Origin: JBNRMR01 sp050942895
GTDB taxonomy: Bacteria; Bacillota; Clostridia; Christensenellales; UBA1750
Direction of reading: 5' to 3'
Assembly (NCBI GenBank): GCA_050942895.1
Contig: JBMNOE010000020.1
Location: forward strand, 1-42,531
Length of the DNA stretch: 42,531 nt
Part shown: piece after piece, positions 33,352 through 40,361 of the stretch
Layout: the number at the start of each line of letters is the position of its first letter
Numbering within the stretch: position 1 is the stretch's first letter
Translations under genes and position numbers: made by a program
Notes under the pieces: generated by a model
The model's database searches: none
The model's input: the letters and a program-made list of their open reading frames with translations, nothing else
What the model was told of the DNA's origin: nothing

Positions 33352-33502
33352 CGTAAACCCGACCACGTTCTTTTTAGGACGATCAAAAGCCTGACCATTC
33401 TTACAAAGCGAGCGCAGCCGCATGCAAATCCCCGTCCTTTCCACTGTGGTTTGAAATGAAAGCCTGCGGAGCGCTCCATAGCCAGAGCCGCCGCTGTCCC
33501 AG

Positions 33503-33540
33503 CAAAAAAACGATGGCCGTAAAACCGACCATCGTTCTTT
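33503..33540 (-). terminator. terminator of dapA-dapB
   Basis: AACGATGG (33509-33516) with CCATCGTT (33529-33536), and a run of seven A on the + strand (T in leftward RNA) next to the stem. It lies 17 nt beyond the dapB stop; the opposite side has TTCTTTT, so it may stop both directions. Confidence 0.88.
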
Positions 33541-33556
33541 TATTTGTTATCGAAAA

Positions 33557-34315
33557 TTATTTGGAGTCGATAATATCCCCCATGTTATAAAGGCCCGGCT
33601 CTTTGCCGCTAATGAAGGTCGCCGCGCGCAAAGCACCCTGGGCGAAAACCATCCGAGACTGGGCGCTGTGATGAAGTTCCACCACCTCATCCTGCCCGAT
33701 AAAAAGCACGCTGTGATCGCCCGTTATTGTGCCGCCGCGCACAGCATGGATGCCCAGCTCAACGGTTCTGCGCTTGTCGGTCTTTGTGTGGCGGCCGTGC
33801 TGATATTCAAGCGCCCCGCCGTAGACTTCGTTTGCCGCGTCTGCCAGCATCAGCGCCGTGCCCGAGGGGCTGTCTATCTTCTGATTGTGGTGCTTTTCGA
33901 TAATTTCTATATCAAAGCCCTCCAAAGAGGCCGCCGCTTTTTTCACCAGATCAATCAAAAGGTTTATACCCACTGACATATTTGCGCTTCTAAACACCGG
34001 CACTTTTTCAGCAAGCTTTTTAACCTTTTCATCGTCATCAGCCGAATAGGCTGTGGTGGCGAGAACCGCGCCGCAGCCGGCTTTCCCGCAGTAGGCAGCG
34101 ATTCCGTCCAGCGCTTGGGGGGAAGTGAAATCCACCACTGCATCGGCCTTCTCCTTCACCTGGTCAAGGCTTTCGTACAGGGGAAAAGCCTTGATATCCT
34201 CCGCTTTTACCCGGTCCACCCCGGCGACGATCTCAATACCGTCCATCCCAAGGGCGGCCTGGTGCAGCATCCTGCCCATCCTTCCGCAGGCGCCGCTGAT
34301 TATTATCCTAGTCAT
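33557..34315 (-). CDS. dapB: 4-hydroxy-tetrahydrodipicolinate reductase
   Basis: Second step of the lysine/diaminopimelate branch, NAD(P)H-dependent; the same route feeds dipicolinate for spores. The 252-residue protein has the nucleotide loop ISGACGRMGR (6-15), VDFTSP (61-66), and the catalytic IIEKHHNQKIDSPSGTA (138-153) with His142/His143 and Lys146. The frame is open 50 codons further up, but that part runs across the end of dapA in a different frame and is not protein-like; AAGGAG lies 7 nt before the ATG at 34315. It follows dapA by 10 nt. Confidence 0.97.
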   Translation of the reverse strand: MTRIIISGACGRMGRMLHQAALGMDGIEIVAGVDRVKAEDIKAFPLYESLDQVKEKADAVVDFTSPQALDGIAAYCGKAGCGAVLATTAYSADDDEKVKKLAEKVPVFRSANMSVGINLLIDLVKKAAASLEGFDIEIIEKHHNQKIDSPSGTALMLADAANEVYGGALEYQHGRHTKTDKRRTVELGIHAVRGGTITGDHSVLFIGQDEVVELHHSAQSRMVFAQGALRAATFISGKEPGLYNMGDIIDSK

Positions 34316-34325
34316 TTTCGGCTCC

Positions 34326-35210
34326 TTAAACCAGACCGTATTCGCGCATACGGGCCACCAGCGCCTTTTCCGCCTCCGGCAGCATATCGCAAAGGGGCGC
34401 ACGCAGTTCGCCCACATCGTAGCCCATGTGGCGCAGCGCGGTCTTGACGGGTATGGGGTTGACATCGCTGAATATCGACTTAACCAAGGGGTTCATTCTG
34501 TATTGCAGCTTACGGCACCTGTCTATATCGCCGTCGAAGAATGCCTGGCACATGTCATGCACCATCTGGGGAATTATATTGCCCACAGTTGTGATGACGC
34601 CCTTCCCGCCGGCGGCCAGAACTGCCAGAACATGGTCGTCGTTGCCGCTATAGATATCGACCTGCGGGCAAAGGCGAGCCATATCCATTATCTGGGTGAT
34701 GTCGGCGCTGGCTTCCTTTATTCCCACTATATTGGGATGCTTGGCGATCTCCACCAGGGTGGTAGCCTGTATGTTCAAAGATGTCCTTGAAGGCACATTA
34801 TATATGATGTTGGGAAGGGGCGTTGCGTCTGCCACATCGAAGAAATATTTCACCATGCCGTGCTGTGAGGTTTTATTATAATAAGGGGTCACCACCAGCA
34901 GTGCGTCAGCCCCTGCGTCATAGGCGGCTTTTGAAAGAGAAACAGCCCTGGGCGTTTCGTTTGTGCCCGTGCCGGCGATGATCGGCACTCGGCCGGCGGC
35001 GCGCTTTTTTACGAAGGAGATGGACTCGGCCCTCTCGCTGTCATGCATTGTGACGGCCTCACCCGTTGTGCCGCACATGACGATGGCATCGGTGCCGTTT
35101 TCAATCTGGAAGTCTATCATTCTTCCCAATGTCTCGAAGTTGATTCCATTTTCGCTGAAGGGAGTGACCAGCGCAGTGGCGCTTCCTGTAAAAACCGGTG
35201 TATGTGACAT
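34326..35210 (-). CDS. dapA: 4-hydroxy-tetrahydrodipicolinate synthase
   Basis: Condenses pyruvate with aspartate semialdehyde. The 294-residue TIM-barrel protein has CGTTGEAVTM (46-55), VTPYYNK (107-113), Tyr137 in IIYNVPSRT and the Schiff-base Lys165 in IVGIKEASAD. Length is normal. AAAGGGG precedes the ATG. First gene of dapA-dapB, placed behind a lysine riboswitch and an attenuator hairpin, so it is shut off when lysine is plentiful. Confidence 0.97.
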   Translation of the reverse strand: MSHTPVFTGSATALVTPFSENGINFETLGRMIDFQIENGTDAIVMCGTTGEAVTMHDSERAESISFVKKRAAGRVPIIAGTGTNETPRAVSLSKAAYDAGADALLVVTPYYNKTSQHGMVKYFFDVADATPLPNIIYNVPSRTSLNIQATTLVEIAKHPNIVGIKEASADITQIMDMARLCPQVDIYSGNDDHVLAVLAAGGKGVITTVGNIIPQMVHDMCQAFFDGDIDRCRKLQYRMNPLVKSIFSDVNPIPVKTALRHMGYDVGELRAPLCDMLPEAEKALVARMREYGLV

Positions 35211-35281
35211 GACTTGCCCCTTTCTTTAAGTCCTCATTTTCATTATACATAGATTATATTCGACCGGAGTCTTAAAACACA

Positions 35282-35322
35282 CAAAAACGCAAAAACGTAA
35301 AAACATAAAAACGAAAAAAACG
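35282..35322. repeat. five tandem 8-nt units
   Basis: CAAAAACG, CAAAAACG, TAAAAACA, TAAAAACG, AAAAAAACG in a row. In leftward RNA they make a U-rich stretch directly after the attenuator stem of dapA. Compare 1573-1599 and 21325-21355. Confidence 0.8.
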
Positions 35323-35345
35323 TTCCCGTTTTGAATTGGAACGCT
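35314..35345 (-). terminator. attenuator terminator of the lysine riboswitch
   Basis: In leftward RNA CGTTCC (35343-35338) pairs with GGAACG (35326-35321) and is followed by seven T (35320-35314). It sits between the aptamer and dapA, the usual place for a riboswitch expression platform. Confidence 0.82.
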
Positions 35346-35452
35346 GCGCTTTTATATAATATAGGCTTATAAAGGAAGGGTAATAAGCGAATATTACAGT
35401 TACAGCACTCCACCGCGCGGCTTTTCGGGTTTGGCATTTCCCTAAGCGCGAT

Positions 35453-35594
35453 GACAGCCGCACGATTGTTCACCGCACGTCCAGGATCGCTTTCTGCGAA
35501 GCGAAAGCTCCTTCGGCGGCATAGCCTTTCACATGCTTCGCCGGATTTCGCTACCTCCGCACGCTACTATTCATGGCCGCTCCTCTGATCTGTC
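35453..35594 (-). ncRNA. lysine riboswitch (L box)
   Basis: Read leftward, conserved L-box pieces occur in the right order: GACAG (P1), AGAGGAGCGGC, GAATAGTAGC, GCGGAGGTAGC, GCATGTGAAAGGC, GCCGCCGAAGG, CCTGGACGT, GTGAACAA and CGGCTGTC (closing P1). GCGGC near the start pairs with GCCGC before CGAAG (P2). This is the lysine-binding aptamer known upstream of Firmicute lysine genes, and here it precedes dapA-dapB. The aptamer is about 142 nt, shorter than Bacillus lysC, from short peripheral helices. Confidence 0.93.
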
Positions 35595-35600
35595 GCATAG

Positions 35601-35630
35601 ATTATAGCATGGCCGGCAATTGGCTGTCAA
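35601..35630 (-). promoter_or_regulatory. dapA-dapB promoter
   Basis: Read leftward: TTGACA (35630-35625), 18-nt spacer, TATAAT (35606-35601). Both hexamers perfect. Transcription from about 35594 begins just at the riboswitch P1 stem. Confidence 0.9.
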
Positions 35631-35662
35631 TCCTTCCGGCAAAAGAAGAACATGCTTTCCGA

Positions 35663-35691
35663 TTGACATGTTTTTGTCTCTTTGATATAAT
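35663..35691 (+). promoter_or_regulatory. consensus sigma-A promoter ahead of the tRNA-Ser region
   Basis: TTGACA (35663-35668), 17-nt spacer, TATAAT (35686-35691): perfect consensus. The first thing downstream is a tRNA-Ser fragment, then the intact tRNA-Ser at 35924. No protein gene follows on this strand. Confidence 0.88.
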
Positions 35692-35723
35692 GTTTTGGCT
35701 GGCAGTTTGCCTGCGCATTCGCT

Positions 35724-35783
35724 GGGGAATATCGAAGTGGTCATAACGGGGCGGTCTTGAAAACCACTGGCTCAAAATTCCTC
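35724..35783 (+). pseudogene. 5' half of a tRNA-Ser(UGA), 3' half lost
   Basis: The first 45 nt read like a tRNA-Ser: acceptor strand GGGAAT, AT, D-arm CGAAGTGGTCATAACGGGG, anticodon arm CGGTCTTGAAAACC with anticodon TGA. The long variable arm and the T-arm (GGTTCGAATCC) are missing; after 17 nt ATTCCTC (35777-35783) could still pair with the 5' acceptor strand. At 60 nt it cannot be a working tRNA-Ser. Confidence 0.7.
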
Positions 35784-35923
35784 TGTGAAACAACAAGGCG
35801 GCTAGTTTAGTGTGTTTTAGGCCCTTACTATATGAAACATGAAGCGTTTTGATTAGCACTTCATTAACAGTTTTGAGGCCCTCAAACACTCTTGACAAAT
35901 GTGGTAAAATATAATAGTAATTT

Positions 35924-36011
<88 letters not shown>

Positions 36012-36051
36012 AATTCGGACAACAATTTTGCTACAACGTAGTAGTCCTGAA

Positions 36052-36077
36052 AAAACCCCGAAGTTCGGGGTTTTTTC
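36052..36077 (+). terminator. terminator after tRNA-Ser
   Basis: A perfect stem ACCCCGAA / TTCGGGGT flanked by six A and six T, loop G-free and tight; it works on either strand and also ends the leftward M1 fragment's opposite side. Confidence 0.9.
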
Positions 36078-36106
36078 GTTGTTTGTTGAAATTTTCAAGA
36101 CTAAAA

Positions 36107-36832
36107 TTATCTATAAAATAGAGTATTTTTGCCGTTTTGGCCAGTTGCCCTATTTTTTACGATGCCCTCGACATCTACGATTGATTTTTCTCGCAGAATA
36201 CTCAGAAAATCCTGCGTTGTCGCATTTTTATATGCGTAGGATTTGCAATAGTCAGATAGGATTGAGAGGAATTCATTCCTGCCAACTGCGTCCATCAGCT
36301 CCTTTAAAAATACTGCGCCTTTGCCGTACATGAGCGGCACATAGTATTCTGTTTCATCGTAGGCTTTGTTCAACATCTCCCCGGATGCAAATACCGCTTT
36401 CTGCTTTCGAGTCTCCCAGTAAGTTTCAGCCCATTCCGTGTTTCCTGATTCCTCGAAGCAGATGCCAACCGAAATCTCGGCAAAGCTCCCGCCAAGCCAT
36501 GGCTCGGCGTTTTTATCGTTGCCCACAAGGAAGTAGAACCACTGGTGCGCCATCTCATGGTATGTGTTTATTGTATTATTAAAGCTGCCCTCATCGGTAT
36601 TGCCGAAAGAGACAGTGATAAATCCGGAACACTCCATGCTGAAATTAGCCTTGGTTGCCCAGCCGTTGTTGGTTACGATGAGCATGTCATAAGGACATTC
36701 CATATAAATGCGGCTGTAGCATTCCAGCGCAAACGCGGCGGCAGCTATGACCTGCTCCATCGCGGCGCTGTCCTTCCGGCTGTTGAAGCTGCCGAAGATT
36801 TTTGTGTTGCCGACCATTCGTTCCATATGCAC
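36107..36832 (-). pseudogene. M1-type zinc peptidase fragment with a lost zinc ligand
   Basis: 241 residues from the gluzincin part of an M1-like peptidase: FGNTDEGSFNNTINTYHEMAHQWFYFLVGNDKNAEPWL contains HExxH (His92, Glu93, His96). In the family the third zinc ligand is the Glu of WL(N/D)EGFA, 19 residues on; here the segment reads WLGGSFAE and that Glu is Gly115. The N-terminal beta domain is gone: at 36832-36845 the sequence passes straight into the tail of an unrelated permease gene on the other strand. No ribosome binding site is evident. Truncated and probably dead. Confidence 0.75.
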
Positions 36833-36844
36833 ATAGTCAGTATA

Positions 36845-37168
36845 CTCTTTAAAATGTTTATACCACTGTCGCTACCGGCAATGGCCGTCATGGTGCTATA
36901 TTACGGCGTAGGCCACTGGAATGCATATTTCAATGCCATGATCTATATCAAAGACAGACAGAAATGGACTTTGCAGCTAATATTGCGTGATATGCTCATT
37001 CAGGGCACCAATCTTGACGTAGACGAACAGAACGCTGAATATGAACAAGTCGTCGAAAGCATAAAGGCCGCCATGGTAATAGTTTCAACTGTACCCATAT
37101 TAGCCATATATCCATTTTTACAAAAATATTTTGTTAGCGGTATAATGATAGGATCATTAAAAGGCTAA
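36845..37168 (+). pseudogene. C-terminal fragment of a carbohydrate ABC transporter permease
   Basis: About 107 residues reading ILFKMFIPLSLPAMAVMVLYYGVGHWNAYFNAMIYI, then TLQLILRDMLIQ and, at the end, VSTVPILAIYPFLQKYFVSGIMIGSLKG. This is the end of a LplC/YtcP-type (MalG-like) permease, including the segment after the EAA loop and the last membrane helix. The first two thirds of the gene are missing; the open frame upstream of 36845 is antisense to the peptidase fragment and is not permease-like. No partner transporter genes are nearby. Confidence 0.78.
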
Positions 37169-37189
37169 AATACAACTAAAGAAGAGGGA

Positions 37190-37847
37190 TCATGTCAAAC
37201 AGGCCCGTGATGCGTTCAACAAAACAATCTCTAAGCGCACATCATAATCTGTGACAAGATCCCGATTCCTAACCAATTGACCTGGGAGGTGTTTATTGCT
37301 GCATACGATATCCTTATCGCCAATGGAGGAGAATTGTATAAAGGTTATGCAAGGAGTGGGAAACTTGGAAGTGAACGCCTTCCTATGCCAGGAGCTGTTC
37401 ACAGATGCCGTTTCTATGGGCAACAGGAAAAATGTTATCGCCGACTGTGAACTTATTCGCCAGACCCTTTGCACTACAGAAGAATTAGATGCCGGAATGC
37501 AACAGGCGCAAGATGAAATGACAGTGATCGCAGGACTCATGCAGGCTCATATAAAGAAGAACGCATCGATTGCTCAATCACAGTCAAACTACGATGCTGA
37601 AACTGACCGGATTGAAAAGCGCTACAATGAGGTATTGGAACGCTACACCGCCCTTGAAGCAGAAAAGGCAAAAAAGATACGCAAGAGCAAGGAACTAAAG
37701 GCTTTCACCAAGATCCTGAAGCAGCAGACTTTGGTGGATGCTGAATGGAACGAACGCATTTGGATAGTGCTCCTAAACACGTCAACGGTTAGCCGGGAGG
37801 GCAAGATTGCATTTCTATTTAAAAGTGGCGCAGAACTACTGACTTAA
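37190..37847 (+). pseudogene. C-terminal remnant of a large serine recombinase, frameshifted
   Basis: Pieces of one protein lie in different frames: DHVKQARDAFNKTISKRTS from 37191, IPIPNQLTWEVFIAAYDILIANGGELYKG from about 37259, then the longest piece (ending 37847) with a coiled-coil, EKRYNEVLERYTALEAEKAKKIRKSKELKAF, and the tail ERIWIVLLNTSTVSREGKIAFLFKSGAEL. That tail fits the pattern (LW--LV--VTV--DG---F-FK-G-E) ending large serine recombinases of Tn4451/phage type. The catalytic N-terminal resolvase domain is absent. A relic of a mobile element. Confidence 0.7.
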
Positions 37848-37885
37848 ATAGAAAAAGATAGAAGCCACCTGATTTTATATTTTTT

Positions 37886-37937
37886 GGGCTGTCAGTCAAA
37901 GCTCAACTTGCTTGGCTGGCAGTCTTTTTATTTTTTT
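37886..37937 (+). terminator. terminator after the recombinase remnant
   Basis: CTGTCAGTCAAAGC (from 37889) pairs with GCTTGGCTGGCAG (to 37922) using a few G-T pairs and one bulge, followed by TCTTTTTATTTTTTT. It insulates the operon that follows. Confidence 0.78.
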
Positions 37938-37957
37938 ATGAAATTACTTAAAAGTTA

Positions 37958-38006
37958 TTGACATATGCCATAAACGGCGTATAATAAGAGTAAATGGTAT
38001 ATGCCA
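37958..38006 (+). promoter_or_regulatory. promoter with two palindromic operators for the ORP-like operon
   Basis: -35 TTGACA (37958-37963), 16-nt spacer, -10 TATAAT (37980-37985). TGACATATGCCA (37959-37970) and TGGTATATGCCA (37995-38006) are each one base from the perfect palindrome TGGCATATGCCA; their centres are 36 bp apart. Both are followed by (T/C)AAAC. The first covers the -35 and spacer, the second the start-site region, a layout for repression. The DUF134 regulator in the same operon is the natural candidate ligand-responsive protein, but that is inference. Confidence 0.82.
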
Positions 38007-38029
38007 CAAACTAAAAGGAGGTGAATAGC

Positions 38030-38308
38030 ATGCCAAGAAGGAATGGAACCGGCCCAATGGGTGCTGGATCAATGACTGGAAGAGGCTTAGGGCTTTGCAC
38101 CGAAGCCAATGCAGTTAGGTATGGCTCAGGCCGTGGAATGGGATTAGGTCTTGGACTTGCTTGCAGACGCGGTTTCGGTCGTGGCTTTGGTAGAGGTTTT
38201 GCAGGTAACCAGGCCTCCCCGAAAACACAAAAAGAGCTGCTGAGCGAACAGAAAACCTTGCTGCAAGATCGACTCGATGTTATTGATAAGCAATTAGAGA
38301 ACCTGTAA
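38030..38308 (+). CDS. DUF5320-type Gly/Arg-rich small protein
   Basis: 92 residues beginning MPRRNGTGPMGAGSMTGRGLGLC, the family pattern (GTGPxGxGxxTGRGxGxC), followed by a Gly/Arg/Phe-rich stretch (RRGFGRGFGRGFAG) and a C-terminal helix with a heptad pattern (TQKELLSEQKTLLQDRLDVIDKQLENL, probable coiled coil). Such proteins occur beside NifX/Mrp-type genes in anaerobes; their job is unknown. The ATG at 38030 has AGGAGG 9 nt upstream; a GTG three codons earlier overlaps that site. First gene of the operon. Confidence 0.88.
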   Translation: MPRRNGTGPMGAGSMTGRGLGLCTEANAVRYGSGRGMGLGLGLACRRGFGRGFGRGFAGNQASPKTQKELLSEQKTLLQDRLDVIDKQLENL

Positions 38309-38371
38309 CGGGAATCAGAGGTAACCGGAGGACGCTCTGGTTATTTCTGATTAGAATGGAGGTGACAAGTT

Positions 38372-38749
38372 ATGGCGAGACCGATGAAATGGAGAAAAGT
38401 TTGCTGCTTACCTGAAAGCAATAGATTTGGTCCTCTTGATTTACCCGCCGACGCAGAAAACCATGTAAACATGACCGTCGACGAGTACGAAACCATAAGG
38501 CTTATCGACTTGGAGGGATTCACACAAGAAGAGTGCGCGGGGCAGATGAATGTGGCTCGCAGCACCGTTCAAGGCATTTATATTGAGGCAAGAAAAAAGC
38601 TGGCTGAATCTTTAGTGAACGGTAAGGTGCTGTCGATTGAAGGTGGCGAATACCGGCTTTGTGAGGGATTGGGAAATGGTTGTGGGCGCGGTTGCCATAG
38701 GCATAGGCGTGGCCGAGGCTTTTCAGATGATGGGGATAGAGGTGGCTGA
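38372..38749 (+). CDS. DUF134 family putative DNA-binding regulator
   Basis: 125 residues: MARPMKWRKVCCLPESNRFGPLD is the DUF134 opening with two adjacent cysteines (11-12), DEYETIRLIDLEGFTQEECAGQMNVARSTVQGIYIEARKKLAESLVNGK is a sigma-70-region-4-like helix-turn-helix (about 36-84), and the tail CEGLGNGCGRGCHRHRRGRGF is rich in Cys, His, Gly and Arg and could bind metal. I infer that it senses metal or iron-sulfur state and binds the palindromes at 37959 and 37995. GGAGGTGAC precedes the ATG. Confidence 0.88.
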   Translation: MARPMKWRKVCCLPESNRFGPLDLPADAENHVNMTVDEYETIRLIDLEGFTQEECAGQMNVARSTVQGIYIEARKKLAESLVNGKVLSIEGGEYRLCEGLGNGCGRGCHRHRRGRGFSDDGDRGG

Positions 38750-38781
38750 TTATATATTCAGTAAAAGTAATTGAACATTTT

Positions 38782-39156
38782 ATGTGCCCCATGAATGCCC
38801 ATAGTATGCCGGACGCAGATGCCGAAGGATGCTACGGAGATCCTTCCTGCGGAGATTCTTTGACCCTTTATATAAAGGTAAAAGACAACCGCATAGATGA
38901 AATCAGCTATCTTGTGTTTGGCTGCCCCGCTTCCGTCGCAACATCCAGCATGATGTCGGAACTAGCAAAGGGCAAAACCTTAGAGGAAGCGTTGACTATC
39001 ACGGAAGAAGATATTGTTCGGGCATTAGACGGTCTTCCTGAAAACAAGCTCCACTGCTCAAATTTGGGAGTAAGCGCATTGCACAATGCAATCAACAACT
39101 ATTTAGAAATGAAGAGAACGGAGGATTCTTATGAAAATAGCCATTCCGGTAGATGA
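38782..39156 (+). CDS. NifU/IscU-like iron-sulfur scaffold protein
   Basis: Scaffold on which Fe-S clusters are assembled. The 124 residues show three IscU cysteines: Cys23 (DPSCGDSLTLYI, with the Asp25 beside it), Cys48 (VFGCPASVATSSMMSEL) and Cys92 (NKLHCSNLGVSALHNAI). The usual opening of the family, YSxKVxxHFxxP, is present but lies before the ATG: in frame from 38755 one reads YSVKVIEHF and then the ATG codon. AGAGGTGG (38738-38745) points to a start at ATT 38749 or ATA 38752, next to the DUF134 stop, giving about 134-135 residues. The ATG itself has no ribosome binding site. The end overlaps the next gene by 26 nt. Confidence 0.9.
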   Translation: MCPMNAHSMPDADAEGCYGDPSCGDSLTLYIKVKDNRIDEISYLVFGCPASVATSSMMSELAKGKTLEEALTITEEDIVRALDGLPENKLHCSNLGVSALHNAINNYLEMKRTEDSYENSHSGR

Positions 39157-39499
39157 GAAAACTTTGGAGTCAAACGTATGCGTATCCTTTGGGCGCACTC
39201 CCTATTTTCTTATTTATGATACAGAAACCAAGGAGAGCATATTTATTGATAACAGTGCCGCAGCAAGCACAGGCGGTGCCGGGATTAAAGCTGCACAAAC
39301 AATAGTGGATAACAAGGCTAATGCTTTGCTCACTCCCAGATGTGGCCAAAACGCTGCCGATGTGATCAAATCTGCTGATATCAAAATATATAAAACGACA
39401 TCCGCTTCGGTAAAGGATAATATTGCAGCTTTTGTCGATGGAAAGCTACCCTTGTTGAACGAAATCCATGCCGGATTTCATGGGCACGGAGGCAATTAA
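39131..39499 (+). CDS. NifX/NifB-type cofactor-binding protein (orange-protein-like)
   Basis: 122 residues of the dinitrogenase iron-molybdenum cofactor family: MKIAIPVDEKTLESNVCVSFGRTPYFLIYDTET, then STGGAGIKAAQTIVDNKANALLTPRCGQNAADVI and the tail HAGFHGHGGN. Members carry metal-sulfur clusters during assembly; the orange protein of Desulfovibrio holds a Mo-Cu-S cluster. Two Cys (17, 71) and the C-terminal histidines could bind metal. No nitrogenase genes are in the window, so a role in nitrogen fixation is unlikely from what is visible. Overlaps the upstream gene by 26 nt in another frame. Confidence 0.92.
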   Translation: MKIAIPVDEKTLESNVCVSFGRTPYFLIYDTETKESIFIDNSAAASTGGAGIKAAQTIVDNKANALLTPRCGQNAADVIKSADIKIYKTTSASVKDNIAAFVDGKLPLLNEIHAGFHGHGGN

Positions 39500-39500
39500 T

Positions 39501-40361
39501 ATGAGAATAGCTGTGCTAAGCGGCAAGGGCGGCACAGGAAAAACGCTGGTATCGGTCAATTTAGCTGCGGTAGCGAAAACATCGACATATATAGACTGTG
39601 ATGTTGAAGAGCCAAACGGGCATCTGTTTCTTAAACCCGAAGGAGTTAAGACGGAAGAAATATCAGTGCAAATTCCAAAGGTGGATAATAAACTGTGCAA
39701 CGGATGCCGAAAATGCGTTGATTTCTGTAATTTCAATGCCCTTGCCTATATCAAAGACAAGCTGATTGTTTTTGACGATGTATGCCACTCCTGCGGCGGC
39801 TGTATATTGGTTTGCCCTGAAAAGGCACTGACAGAGAAAGAAAAGGTTATCGGCAAAGTGCAAAAAGGAGTTTCCGGTGAGGTGACGGTATGGACGGGAA
39901 TATTGAACACCGGCGAAGCCACAGGCGTTCCTATCATAAAAAAGCTGCTTGCTTTGGGCAACTTCCAGAGGGATCGGCTGACATTTATCGACTGCCCTCC
40001 CGGAAGCGCCTGTATCGTAATGGAGAGCATTAAAGATGCAGATTATTGCGTGCTGGTGGCTGAACCGACATTGTTTGGCGTGCATAACCTTAACATGGTA
40101 TATGAGCTGGTCAAGTTGTTTAATAGGCCTTTCGGAGTGGTTTTAAATAAATGTTTGGAAGAAGAAAACCCGGCAGAGAGGTTCTGTTTAGAAAAAAACA
40201 TTAAGATTTTAGGGCGAATTCCGTTTGACAATGAACTCGGAACCTTGAACTCAAACGCAGAGATCGCTGCAAATAAAAACGAAAAATACCGCGAACTGTT
40301 TTCTTCTCTGCTTGATAAGGTGACAAAGGAGGTGCAGCATGAAACAACTGTTAATCCTTAG
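39501..40361 (+). CDS. MinD/NBP35-like ATPase with ferredoxin insert (first of pair)
   Basis: 286 residues. Deviant Walker A GKGGTGKT (8-15), then, inserted into the ATPase fold, two 4Fe-4S motifs: Cys66-69-72-76 (CNGCRKCVDFC) and Cys95-98-101-105 (CHSCGGCILVC). FIDCPPGSACIVME is the switch/Walker-B region. Such ATPases come in adjacent pairs in the ORP operon of Desulfovibrio and in many anaerobes; they probably use ATP to move a cluster or pass electrons. I chose the ATG at 39501 (GGAGG 8 nt upstream, 1 nt after the stop of the NifX-like gene). Overlaps its partner by 23 nt. Confidence 0.92.
   Translation: MRIAVLSGKGGTGKTLVSVNLAAVAKTSTYIDCDVEEPNGHLFLKPEGVKTEEISVQIPKVDNKLCNGCRKCVDFCNFNALAYIKDKLIVFDDVCHSCGGCILVCPEKALTEKEKVIGKVQKGVSGEVTVWTGILNTGEATGVPIIKKLLALGNFQRDRLTFIDCPPGSACIVMESIKDADYCVLVAEPTLFGVHNLNMVYELVKLFNRPFGVVLNKCLEEENPAERFCLEKNIKILGRIPFDNELGTLNSNAEIAANKNEKYRELFSSLLDKVTKEVQHETTVNP

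Noticed and set aside
34316..34465. Extra 50 residues at the N-terminus of DapB
   Set aside because: This part runs over dapA in another frame, is Arg/Trp-rich and unlike DapB; the ATG at 34315 has a good ribosome binding site and the family start.
35892..35920. TTGACA and TATAAT directly before tRNA-Ser as its promoter
   Set aside because: The spacer is only 12 nt. With a 17-nt spacer the -10 would be TAGTAA and transcription would start inside the tRNA.
36545..36826. Rightward frame upstream of the permease tail
   Set aside because: It is antisense to the M1 peptidase fragment and shows no permease features; only the part from about 36845 is homologous.
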